Part shown: positions 22,572 to 29,335 of the stretch, one piece after another | How the letters are laid out: the number at the start of each line of letters is the position of its first letter | How positions within the stretch are numbered: the stretch's first letter is position 1 | NCBI GenBank assembly: GCA_002327965.1 | Contig: DCVB01000041.1 | Span: 1-31,279 of the forward strand | DNA from: Candidatus Aminicenantes bacterium UBA2199 | GTDB lineage: Bacteria; Acidobacteriota; Aminicenantia; UBA2199 | Length of the DNA stretch: 31,279 bases | Reading direction: 5' to 3' | Notes under the pieces: model-generated | What the model was told of the DNA's origin: nothing | Database searches by the model: none | Seen by the model: only the letters and a program-made list of their open reading frames with translations | Position numbers and translations under genes: made by a program

Positions 22572-23991
22572 AGCCAGACCCTACCGCCGCCAGGCTTTCG
22601 ACAGGAGCGAAAAGATCTACCTGCTGAAGGTCGCCGTCCTGGTCGCGTCCGCCTATGTATTCCGCCGCGAGCTGGCGGAACTGCTCGCCTTTTTCTGGCT
22701 CCTCATCCCCGTGCTGCTGTTCTCCTACGTGTGGTTCAAGTCGATCCAGACCGGCGACCGGCTGATCGACGTCGTCCGCGACCACGTCACGCTTATTCCC
22801 GTCGCCTATACCGAAGGAGGGAAAAGGCCCTTCATCCCCAAGGCCACCCTGGCCCTGGTCCTGGCCAACGCGGCGGTTTTCTACCTCATGCGCCTGATGG
22901 CTCCGGCCGACCTCAAGACCATTGAGGACTGCTTCATGTTCCTGCCGCAGCTCCCCCTGCCGGGAACCGCGCTGCTCAGCCCGCTGACCAGCATGTTCCT
23001 CCATGCCAACGCCGGGCACCTTTGGGGGAACATGGCCTTCCTGTGGGCTTTCGCCCCGGCGATCGAGGAGCGGCTGGGCGCCAGGCTCTTCCTTTTTCTC
23101 TACCTGCTCACCGGACTGGCCGGCGGGTTCGTCGGCGTGGTCGTCTGGCGCCTCTTCTTCGACGCTGCGCTCCACGGCATGGGCGCCTCGGGAGCCGTGT
23201 CGGGGATCATGGGCGTTTTCATGGTCCGCTGCTATTTCAAGAAACTGGTCATCCCGGTACCGGTGTTCGGCCTGGTCAGCGCCAAGCTCAAGGTCAGCTC
23301 CCTGCCGTTGCTGGGTTTCTTTTTTCTCAGCGACCTGCAGGGCGGAATCGAGAGGCTGTCGGGAGGCCAATCGAATATCGGCTACTGGACCCACGTCGGC
23401 AGCATGATCGCCGGATTCATCCTGGCCCTGGTTCTGAAGCTGCACGCCAAGGCCGCCGAGGAGAAATACACCGAGGAAGGGCTGGCGGCCATGCAGAGGC
23501 CGTACTCGCGGCGCGAAAGCGTCGATTCGCTGCTGGCGGCGCTGCAGCTGAACCCCGACAACGAGGCGGCCCTGCTGGGCCTGGCCCGCGAGTACGCCAT
23601 CACCCGCAAGCCAGAGGGCCGTGAACTGTTCCAGCGCGCCATCGCCCTGAAGCTGCGCTCGAGCCCCGAGCAGGCCATGGAGATCTTCAGCGAATACCGC
23701 AACACGTACCCGCAGATGCTCGAGCCCGTCCTGCAATACCGCCTGGCCGGCGTCTTCTATGCCAAGGGCGAGCACGAGCCGGCGGCGCGCCTGCTGGAGG
23801 CGCTCGTCCTCGAGCCGTCGGCGCCCGATGAGACGCGCCAGCGCTCCTTCTTCCAGTTGGTCGTGCTGCTGGCGGAAAACAACATGCTGGAGGCAGCCCA
23901 CTATCGTCTGCAGCAGTTCAGGGAGCACTTCCCTGTTTCGTCGCTGGTCCAGGCGGCGGAGGACAAGTTCGTGGAGATGTTAAAGAGCTGA
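22561..23991 (+). CDS. Rhomboid-family intramembrane serine protease with TPR-like tail
   Basis: A 476-residue membrane protein. A hydrophobic stretch at 21-58 precedes a rhomboid core (95-297): FLHANAGHLWGNMAFLWAF (H148, H153, N157), GMGASGAVSGIMG with catalytic S210, and YWTHVGSMIAGF with catalytic H278. Rhomboids cleave single-pass membrane proteins within the bilayer. Residues 320-476 form helical TPR-like repeats (LLAALQLNPDNEAALLGLAREYA, LQYRLAGVFYAKGEHEPAARLLEALV) on the cytosolic side, likely for partner binding. The ATG at 22561 is the first available in this frame after an in-frame stop. It is convergent with the papain-like protease across a repeat-rich gap. Confidence 0.85.
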   Translation: MVLEARPYRRQAFDRSEKIYLLKVAVLVASAYVFRRELAELLAFFWLLIPVLLFSYVWFKSIQTGDRLIDVVRDHVTLIPVAYTEGGKRPFIPKATLALVLANAAVFYLMRLMAPADLKTIEDCFMFLPQLPLPGTALLSPLTSMFLHANAGHLWGNMAFLWAFAPAIEERLGARLFLFLYLLTGLAGGFVGVVVWRLFFDAALHGMGASGAVSGIMGVFMVRCYFKKLVIPVPVFGLVSAKLKVSSLPLLGFFFLSDLQGGIERLSGGQSNIGYWTHVGSMIAGFILALVLKLHAKAAEEKYTEEGLAAMQRPYSRRESVDSLLAALQLNPDNEAALLGLAREYAITRKPEGRELFQRAIALKLRSSPEQAMEIFSEYRNTYPQMLEPVLQYRLAGVFYAKGEHEPAARLLEALVLEPSAPDETRQRSFFQLVVLLAENNMLEAAHYRLQQFREHFPVSSLVQAAEDKFVEMLKS

Positions 23992-24005
23992 AGGAAGAGC
24001 AATCG

Positions 24006-24098
24006 GCGTAGGGCGTAGGGCTTGCGGCGTAGGGCGGAGGCACTACGAAGCCAGAGGTTCCATGTTCCACGTTCCACGTTCCAGGTTCCATGTTGGCA
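24006..24098. repeat. Two heptad arrays (gcgtagg, then gttccac)
   Basis: Five consecutive 7-base words of gcgtagg type fill 24006-24040, directly after the rhomboid stop. Six words of gttccac/gttccat type fill 24057-24098. Copies differ mostly at the last two bases of the word. Confidence 0.85.
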
Positions 24099-24187
24099 AT
24101 GGATGATTTGGCGCTTTTTAGACCCTTGCAGTTTCTCATCATTCATCACCCATCACGAGATTTCGTCCCTTGGCAGTCACTACCACA

Positions 24188-24401
24188 ACCACTATCACTA
24201 CCACTCCTGCTTGAAATATCGTTAGGCGTTAGGCGTTATGCGTAATGCGCATAAGCATGAAATCGATCTTCGTGACGCGTAACGCGTAACACGTGACGCG
24301 AAAGAACATGAGTTCCTTCTGATCTCCGCCTACCACTACCACTATCACTACCACTAATGCCTGTAAGGCCTCCTGCTAACACTACCACTATCACTACCAC
24401 T
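24188..24401. repeat. Three dispersed copies of an accactatcactaccact hexad block
   Basis: The 18-base block ACCACTATCACTACCACT is exact at 24188-24205, 24338-24355 and 24384-24401. Each sits within a run of 6-base words (ctacca, ctatca). A related run with cactga words follows at 24426-24446. Confidence 0.9.
24221..24300. repeat. Inverted heptad pair (gttaggc / cgtaacg)
   Basis: Left arm 24221-24256 has five 7-base words (gttaggc twice, gttatgc, gtaatgc, gcataag). Right arm 24271-24300 has four words (cgtgacg, cgtaacg, cgtaaca, cgtgacg) that are imperfect reverse complements. The centre is only 14 bases. Confidence 0.8.
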
Positions 24402-24447
24402 TGTCTTGGTATTGCCTCCTGCTGACACTGAAACTGTCACTGAAACC

Positions 24448-24484
24448 AAAAAAAAACCCCGCCCTCGCGGGCGGGGTTTTTTTT
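24448..24484. terminator. Strong bidirectional intrinsic terminator
   Basis: An A9 tract, CCCCGCCC, the loop TCGC, GGGCGGGG and a T8 tract form an 8-bp GC stem with an A/T extension. It works on both strands and serves the convergent rhomboid (ends 23991) and papain-like protease (ends 24524) genes. Confidence 0.95.
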
Positions 24485-24523
24485 GTTCAATTCAAGTTCG
24501 GTTCAGCGAACCTCCCTTCTCCA

Positions 24524-25429
24524 TCAATAGTAGGTGCAGCGGGTGGAGCCGTAGCCCACCTGGCTGCAGCCGTACTTGATCCACATGTAACCGCTCTCAC
24601 CCCAGCCGGTGCCCCAGGAATTCTTCAGCCTCCAGGCGCCGCGGGCATCGTCCCAGCCGCAGAGGATGATGGCGTGGTTGGGCGAATAGTTCTGGCAGCT
24701 GGCGAAGGTGCCGCTCTTGTAAGCCTGGAAATAGCTGTTGACGTAGACCGCGGCGGCGACGCAGCCGTAGTTGTAGATGGCGGTCTTGATGCTCGTCACG
24801 TTGTTGCTGACGCTGCCGTAGGAATAGAGCTTGTAGCGCGTCGGGTAGCTGCAATACGAGCAGGGGGCGTCGACGGCCTTGTAGGGGAAGCAGCTCTCCA
24901 GGATGGCGCCGGGACTCTTGCACATTCCGAAAGCGAACCAGCCGCCGTTGCAGCCGTAGCCGTAGCTGTTGCAGGAGACCAGGTACTGCTCCGACAGGTC
25001 GTAGGTCACCCCCTTGCGTTTCTTGATCGCCGCCTCCATGGCGCCGATGGTGGCGAACGCCCAGCACGAGCCGCAACTGCCCTGGTTCTTGATCGGGGTG
25101 GCATAGCCCATGTAATACGAGGGCAGCGCCGCCGCCGAGGCGCCATCGTCGATCTCGGCCTCAAGGTCGTAATCCTGAGGCTTCAGTTCCGGCTTGAAGG
25201 AGCACAACTGGTCGATGCTGTACTGCATCGCCTCGTTGACGTCGACCTCGAAATCCCAGCCGTTGGCGCGGATCTCGGCCCGCATCTGGGCGATGTCGTT
25301 GCGGATCTTCTGCCGCCGTGCTTCCTGGTTGTACTGCTGGATCTCAATCCCTTCCTGGATCGCCGGGAGGAACGCAAAGACCACGAGCACGACCAGAGCC
25401 AGTCCACCTAGTACCCATTTCCTCTTCAT
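24524..25429 (-). CDS. Papain-like cysteine protease (C1A), membrane-anchored or secreted
   Basis: A 301-residue protease. Residues 1-22 are a signal peptide or anchor; 23-100 a helical propeptide; about 102-301 the mature papain fold. Catalytic residues: Q116 and C122 in IKNQGSCGSCWAF, H252 in NHAIILCGWD, N270 in LKNSWGTGWGESGYMWI. Extra cysteines (153, 160, 170, 180, 190, 193) suggest disulfides, as in eukaryotic cathepsins, so the enzyme probably acts outside the cytoplasm. The ATG at 25429 (AAGGAG about 11 bases upstream) is preferred over a TTG at 25453. It has its own promoter and a 5' hairpin. It is the second C1-clan peptidase in the window. Confidence 0.92.
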   Translation of the reverse strand: MKRKWVLGGLALVVLVVFAFLPAIQEGIEIQQYNQEARRQKIRNDIAQMRAEIRANGWDFEVDVNEAMQYSIDQLCSFKPELKPQDYDLEAEIDDGASAAALPSYYMGYATPIKNQGSCGSCWAFATIGAMEAAIKKRKGVTYDLSEQYLVSCNSYGYGCNGGWFAFGMCKSPGAILESCFPYKAVDAPCSYCSYPTRYKLYSYGSVSNNVTSIKTAIYNYGCVAAAVYVNSYFQAYKSGTFASCQNYSPNHAIILCGWDDARGAWRLKNSWGTGWGESGYMWIKYGCSQVGYGSTRCTYY

Positions 25430-25458
25430 GGTTCTTCTTTCTCCTTTCTCCAAAGATT

Positions 25459-25481
25459 TTATGGAAAGATCGTTTCCATAA
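25459..25481. promoter_or_regulatory. Perfect 9-bp inverted repeat in the protease leader
   Basis: TTATGGAAA-GATCG-TTTCCATAA lies about 30 bases before the protease ATG, inside the predicted 5' leader. It could be an operator or an mRNA hairpin that affects ribosome access. Confidence 0.6.
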
Positions 25482-25519
25482 TCTGCAGGGATGGGACGAA
25501 TGCGTGGGTCATCGCACCG

Positions 25520-25548
25520 ATGATAGAAGCTCGAGATTTCGGATGCAA
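25520..25548 (-). promoter_or_regulatory. Promoter of the papain-like protease gene
   Basis: On the minus strand TTGCAT (25548-25543) is followed after 17 bases by TATCAT (25525-25520). Predicted start near 25513 gives a leader of about 84 bases. A second small dyad TACAAC-GAAA-GTTGTA (25595-25610) lies upstream. Confidence 0.6.
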
Positions 25549-25669
25549 TACAGCCGCGGGTTGATTTTTGGTTGTATTTTTTGCTTTTTTTACCTACAAC
25601 GAAAGTTGTATCAAATCGTCTGCGACCAAGAAAAATAAAGTTCCGAAAATCCTGATGCCGCCGAAGCGC

Positions 25670-26131
25670 TTATTGGGTTAGCAGCGCGACGATCGCCTCC
25701 AGCCCCTCCCGATCCTCCTCATCGAACTGTTCCGGCTTGTCGCCGTCGACGTCGAGGACGGCGACGATCGCCTCCGCCGCATCGCGCACCGGTACGACGA
25801 TCTCCGACAGCGAGCGCGCGTCGCAGGGGATATGGCCCGGGAAAAGGCGCACGTCGGGAACGATCACCGTCCTCCCCTCCTTGACCGCGGCCCAGCACAC
25901 GCCCCGGTTCCGGGCCAGCACCTGGCAGGCGAGCGGGCCCTGGTAGGGGCCGACGACCAGGTCGCCATCGACCAGGCGGTAGAAGCCGCACCAGAAGTAG
26001 TGAGCGAACTTGTGATACAGCAGGGCGGCGACGGTGGCCATGCGCGCCTGCTCATCCGCGGTCTTGCCCAGCAGCCCGGCCAGCTGCTCGCGCAAGCGGC
26101 CGTAACGGGCGAGCTTTTTACCTTGATCCAT
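25670..26131 (-). CDS. msrC: Free methionine-(R)-sulfoxide reductase (GAF-type fRMsr)
   Basis: A 153-residue GAF-fold enzyme that reduces free methionine-R-sulfoxide. The family cysteines are present with the right spacing: C69 in GPYQGPLACQVL, C79 in NRGVCW, C103 in FPGHIPCD (10 and 24 residues apart, as C84, C94 and C118 of the E. coli enzyme). DARSLSEIVVPV and VLDVDGDKPEQFDEED are also typical. The glycine usual after the second Cys is W here. The ATG at 26131 has GGAGG 7 bases upstream. Its start overlaps the end of the SDR gene by 14 bases, so the two are translated together. Part of oxidative-damage repair. Confidence 0.9.
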   Translation of the reverse strand: MDQGKKLARYGRLREQLAGLLGKTADEQARMATVAALLYHKFAHYFWCGFYRLVDGDLVVGPYQGPLACQVLARNRGVCWAAVKEGRTVIVPDVRLFPGHIPCDARSLSEIVVPVRDAAEAIVAVLDVDGDKPEQFDEEDREGLEAIVALLTQ

Positions 26132-26795
26132 GAGTTTTCCTCCGGGTACTGCGACCTCCATGGGAGGGCCAGCGGTAATGGCGGCCCGAGCCGCGTCCCA
26201 GCACGATGCGGCAGGCCCTGGCCGCAACCTTTTCGGGCGCGACCGGTTTCACCCGCGGATGGCGTATGGCGGCGCCGGCCAGGGTGGGAGGCGAGAACAC
26301 ATTGAAGCGGACGCCGGGATGTGCATCGGCCAGGGAGCGGCTGAGCAGCGGCAGGGCGTTCTTGGCCACGGCGAAGGCAAGGACCTTGCGGAAAGCCCGG
26401 ACCCGGCCGGTATCCTCGAAGGCGATGAAGAGCGCCGAGCGCAGCGTGGCCCGGGCCAGGAGGTGGCGGGTGATGTCCAGCGCCGGCTGCAGCTGGGCCT
26501 GGCAGGCGGCCAGCAGGTCGGCACCGGTCACTTCGGCGGTGGCCTTCTCCGCGATCGGCCCGTAGTTATGGACCACGCAGCCGCAGCCGGCAAGGGCCTT
26601 GGCGTGCCGCCCGAGGAAAGCCTTCGTTCCCGCGGCGCTGGAAAAATCGGCGGCCAGCCAGCGGACGTTTCCGCATTCCTCCCCCCTATGACGATGGTAC
26701 TGCGCCAGCACCATGAGTCCCCTGCCGGCGAATTCGCGCACCAGGGCGCGGCCCAGGAGGCCGGAGGCGCCGGTGATCAGGACGGTTTCAGCCAT
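26118..26795 (-). CDS. Short-chain dehydrogenase-like protein, catalytic Tyr replaced
   Basis: A 225-residue Rossmann-fold protein of the SDR superfamily. The nucleotide-binding motif TGASGLLG (8-15) is intact, and AADFSS plus VVHNYGPI match later SDR motifs. At the active site, where YxxxK is expected, the sequence is FAVAK (F141, K145), and the usual Ser in the preceding strand is absent (LFIAFED). Reductase activity is therefore doubtful; it may bind nucleotide only. It resembles the pteridine-reductase/FolM-like side of SDRs weakly (QYHRHRGEE), and FolD is encoded upstream, but I do not claim that role. No ribosome binding site is visible; the ATG is just next to the heptad arm at 26808. 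Confidence 0.75.
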   Translation of the reverse strand: MAETVLITGASGLLGRALVREFAGRGLMVLAQYHRHRGEECGNVRWLAADFSSAAGTKAFLGRHAKALAGCGCVVHNYGPIAEKATAEVTGADLLAACQAQLQPALDITRHLLARATLRSALFIAFEDTGRVRAFRKVLAFAVAKNALPLLSRSLADAHPGVRFNVFSPPTLAGAAIRHPRVKPVAPEKVAARACRIVLGRGSGRHYRWPSHGGRSTRRKTHGSR

Positions 26796-26807
26796 GAGAG
26801 GAAGGAG

Positions 26808-26938
26808 GTTCGAAGTTCGAAGTTCGAAGTTCGAAGTTGAAGAGAAGCAGGGGAGAAAAAATGCAATTTTCCCGGCTCCGTGAATGAATCGCCGAGGGCT
26901 GTTTTAACAGCGAACGTCGAACGTCGAACATCGAACGT
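26808..26938. repeat. Inverted heptad element (gttcgaa / cgaacgt)
   Basis: Left arm 26808-26835: four perfect copies of gttcgaa plus one variant. Right arm 26911-26938: four copies of cgaacgt (one cgaacat). The arms are imperfect reverse complements. The centre ends in GCTGTTTTAACAGC-like dyad (26898-26911). The folD stop codon (26939-26941) directly abuts the right arm. Confidence 0.92.
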
Positions 26939-27862
26939 CTATTTCTTGTCATTCGTCACTGAGATCGACCTTTTGCAGAGATCTACGGTGTTATGCATCA
27001 GCATGGTCACCGTCAGCGGCCCGACACCGCCCGGCACCGGGGTGTAGTGGGCGGCCTTGGCGAAGGCCTGGTAATGGATGTCGCCGGTGATGACCGATCC
27101 CTTTTTCTTGAACGTGTCATGGAGGGAGCGCGGGCAGAACTTCTCGAAGTCGGGTTCCTTGTCGATGTGATTGATGCCCACATCGATTAGGACGGCCCCG
27201 GGCTTGACCATGTCGACGGTGACGAACCCCGGCTTGCCGACGGCGGCGACGACCAGCCCGGCCTCGCGCAGGATGGCGGGCAGGCCCTGGGTACGCGAAT
27301 GGCAAAGGGTGACCGTGGCGTGGCGGTTGGTCAGCATGGCCGCCAGGGGCTTGCCCACCAGGAAACTGCGGCCGACCACGACGGCGTTCATGCCCGCTGT
27401 CTCGATGCCATAGTGGTCCAGGATGCGCAGGACACCCAGGGGCGTGCAGGGAAAGATGATGCCGCGGTTCTGCAGGATCAGCCCCTGGTTGGCGGGGTGA
27501 AAGGCGTCGACGTCCTTTCCCGGGTCGATGCGGTCGATGACCTGCCAGGGATCGATGGGCTGCGGCAGGGGCATCTGCACCAGGATGGCATGGGTCAGGG
27601 GATCGCCGTTCTTCTCGTCGATGACGCGGGCGATCTCGTCGGTTGTCGCGGTCGCGGGGAACTTGATGAGCTCGGAGCGGATGCCGAGCTTTTCGGCCAG
27701 CCGGTTCTTCGAACTCACGTAGGAGCGCGAGGCGGGGTCGTCGCCGGCCATGATCACGGCCAGACCCGGCACGACGCCCTTCCCGACTTTCAGTTGCTCG
27801 ACTTCCAGGCGAACGTCCTCCTGGATTTTTTCGGCGACCAGTTTTCCGTCCAGTATGGCCAT
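26939..27862 (-). CDS. folD: FolD bifunctional methylenetetrahydrofolate dehydrogenase/cyclohydrolase
   Basis: A 307-residue cytosolic enzyme that interconverts 5,10-methylene-, methenyl- and 10-formyl-tetrahydrofolate. Motifs: SYVSSKNRLAEKLGI with catalytic Y48 and K52, LVQMPLPQ (Q96), DPGKDVDAFHP (D117/D119), FPCTPLGVLRIL, VVVGRSFLVGKPLAAML (NADP binding), TPVPGGVGPLTVTML. Length is normal (280-310). The ATG at 27862 has AAGGGGGAA upstream; the open frame beyond it is the shadow of the DUF1015 gene. It lies 38 bases after DUF1015 and is probably transcribed with it. Confidence 0.97.
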   Translation of the reverse strand: MAILDGKLVAEKIQEDVRLEVEQLKVGKGVVPGLAVIMAGDDPASRSYVSSKNRLAEKLGIRSELIKFPATATTDEIARVIDEKNGDPLTHAILVQMPLPQPIDPWQVIDRIDPGKDVDAFHPANQGLILQNRGIIFPCTPLGVLRILDHYGIETAGMNAVVVGRSFLVGKPLAAMLTNRHATVTLCHSRTQGLPAILREAGLVVAAVGKPGFVTVDMVKPGAVLIDVGINHIDKEPDFEKFCPRSLHDTFKKKGSVITGDIHYQAFAKAAHYTPVPGGVGPLTVTMLMHNTVDLCKRSISVTNDKK

Positions 27863-27900
27863 GGTTTCCCCCTTGTTCAGGCGTATGAAAATAAATTTCC

Positions 27901-29139
27901 CTAATCCAACAGATGCGAAACGAGCCCGTCCTTGAGCTTGGGCTCGAACCAGGTCGACTTGGGCGGCATGATCTTGCCGGCGTCGGCCACAGAGAATAAT
28001 TGGGCGATGGTGGTGGCGCGGAACGAGAAGGCGACGGCAAAGGCGCCGCTGTCGACCTTCTTCTCCAGCTCCGCCGTGCCGCGGATGCCGCCGATGAAGT
28101 CGATGCGCCTGTCGGTGCGCGGGTCGCGGATGCCCAGCACGGGCGCCAGCAGGCTGTTCTGCAGGATGGAGACGTCGAGCGAAGCGATGGCGTCGGCGGC
28201 GTCGAAAGTCCCGGGCCTGGCCGCCAGGCGGTACCACTTGCCCGCCAGGTACATGGCGAACTCCTGCGGCCGCGCGGGAACTTTCTCCGTCGATTCCTCG
28301 CAGGTGAAACGTTCGCGGAGGCGGGCGAGAAAACCAACGGCATCCATGCCGTGCAGGTCCCTGACCACGCGGTTATAGGGCAGGATCTTCATCTGGTTGT
28401 CGGGGAAGATGACGGCGAGGAAGAAGTTGTACTCCTCATCGCCCGTGTGTTCCGGATTCGCCCGCTGGCGTTGGGCCTTGATCCGGGTGGCGGCGGCCGA
28501 ACGGTGGTGACCGTCGGCGACATAGAGAACGGCCAGCTTGCGGAACTCGGCCTGGATGGACGAGATCAGCTCCTCGTCGTCGACGACGAAGAAGATGTGG
28601 CGCACGCCATCGTAGGTCAGGATGTTGTTCTCGGGGTCCCCGGCCATCGCCTTCTCGATCAGCCGGTCGATGGCCTCCGTCCGCTTGTAGGTCAGGAAGA
28701 CCGGGCCGGTCTGGGCGTTCAGGGTCTCGATATGGCGCAGGCGGTCGCGCTCCTTGTCCTCGCGGGTCAGCTCGTGCTTCTTGATCACGTCGTCCTGGTA
28801 GTCCTGGCAGGAGGCGCCGGCGACCAGGCCGACCTGCACGTGCTCGCCCCATATCTGCTGGTAGACATAGAAGCACCGCTTCTTGTCCTGGACCAGCGCC
28901 CCCTCGCGGATGAAACGCTCAAAATTCTCTTTGCCCTTGGCATAGACCGCGTCGGAGTAGAGGTCGGTGCCTGGGGGCAGGTCTATCTCGGGCTTGCCGA
29001 CGTGCAGGAACGAATAGGGATTATCCCCGGCCAGCTCGCGCGCCTCCTCGGAACTGAGGACGTCGTAGGGCGGGGCGGCGATCTTTTCGGCCAGATCCGG
29101 GCGCGGCCTGAGCCCCGGGAACGGTTCGATGCGTGCCAT
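27901..29139 (-). CDS. DUF1015 family protein
   Basis: A 412-residue cytosolic protein of the DUF1015 (UCP033563) family, full length. Typical features: N-terminal PFPGLRPRPDLAEKIAAPPYDVLSSEEA, the histidine motif ADGHHRSAAA (208-217), and C-terminal IMPPKSTWFEPKLKDGLV. AGGAGG lies 9 bases before the ATG at 29139; the first ATG in frame upstream lacks one. Biochemical function is unknown. From memory, DUF1015 genes often neighbour serine biosynthesis genes (serA/serC); pairing with folD here fits a link to serine and one-carbon metabolism, by inference. Confidence 0.9.
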   Translation of the reverse strand: MARIEPFPGLRPRPDLAEKIAAPPYDVLSSEEARELAGDNPYSFLHVGKPEIDLPPGTDLYSDAVYAKGKENFERFIREGALVQDKKRCFYVYQQIWGEHVQVGLVAGASCQDYQDDVIKKHELTREDKERDRLRHIETLNAQTGPVFLTYKRTEAIDRLIEKAMAGDPENNILTYDGVRHIFFVVDDEELISSIQAEFRKLAVLYVADGHHRSAAATRIKAQRQRANPEHTGDEEYNFFLAVIFPDNQMKILPYNRVVRDLHGMDAVGFLARLRERFTCEESTEKVPARPQEFAMYLAGKWYRLAARPGTFDAADAIASLDVSILQNSLLAPVLGIRDPRTDRRIDFIGGIRGTAELEKKVDSGAFAVAFSFRATTIAQLFSVADAGKIMPPKSTWFEPKLKDGLVSHLLD

Positions 29140-29170
29140 GATTGCGATCCTCCTGAGGTGATGAAATACT

Positions 29171-29199
29171 ATTGTATAAGAATGCCGCGCAGGCGTCAA
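29171..29199 (-). promoter_or_regulatory. Promoter of the DUF1015-folD operon
   Basis: On the minus strand TTGACG (29199-29194), 17-base spacer, TACAAT (29176-29171). Predicted start near 29164, about 25 bases before the ATG at 29139. Confidence 0.75.
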
Positions 29200-29220
29200 C
29201 AATAAGAAATGATTGGTAAT

Positions 29221-29329
29221 TAGTGAGTAGTGATTAGTGAGTAGTGATTAGTGAGGAAAAAGAAACTCAACAAAAATGACAGATTCTCTTTTCTTCACTC
29301 ATCACTAATCACTTTTCACTATTCACTAA
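29221..29329. repeat. Inverted heptad element (tagtgag / tcactaa), five words per arm
   Basis: Left arm 29221-29255 alternates tagtgag and tagtgat (five words, exact 7-base phase). Right arm 29295-29329 has five words of tcactaa type (variants tcactca, tcacttt, tcactat). The arms are reverse complements around a 39-base A-rich centre. It fills the gap between the PLD-like stop (29336) and the DUF1015 promoter. Confidence 0.95.
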
Positions 29330-29335
29330 GTCCAG

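Noticed and set aside
22516..23928. 470-residue minus-strand frame opposite the rhomboid gene
   Set aside because: The rhomboid strand has catalytic Ser/His motifs; this frame is a Gln/Glu/Arg-rich shadow.
24006..24401. CRISPR array
   Set aside because: The repeated words are only 6-7 bases, contiguous, and without unique spacers of regular length; no cas genes are nearby.
27863..28237. N-terminal extension of FolD
   Set aside because: The extension lies inside the DUF1015 gene in another frame; FolD starts at 27862 with a ribosome binding site and normal length.
28000..29205. 401-residue plus-strand frame opposite DUF1015
   Set aside because: Shadow of a well-conserved gene; no start signal.
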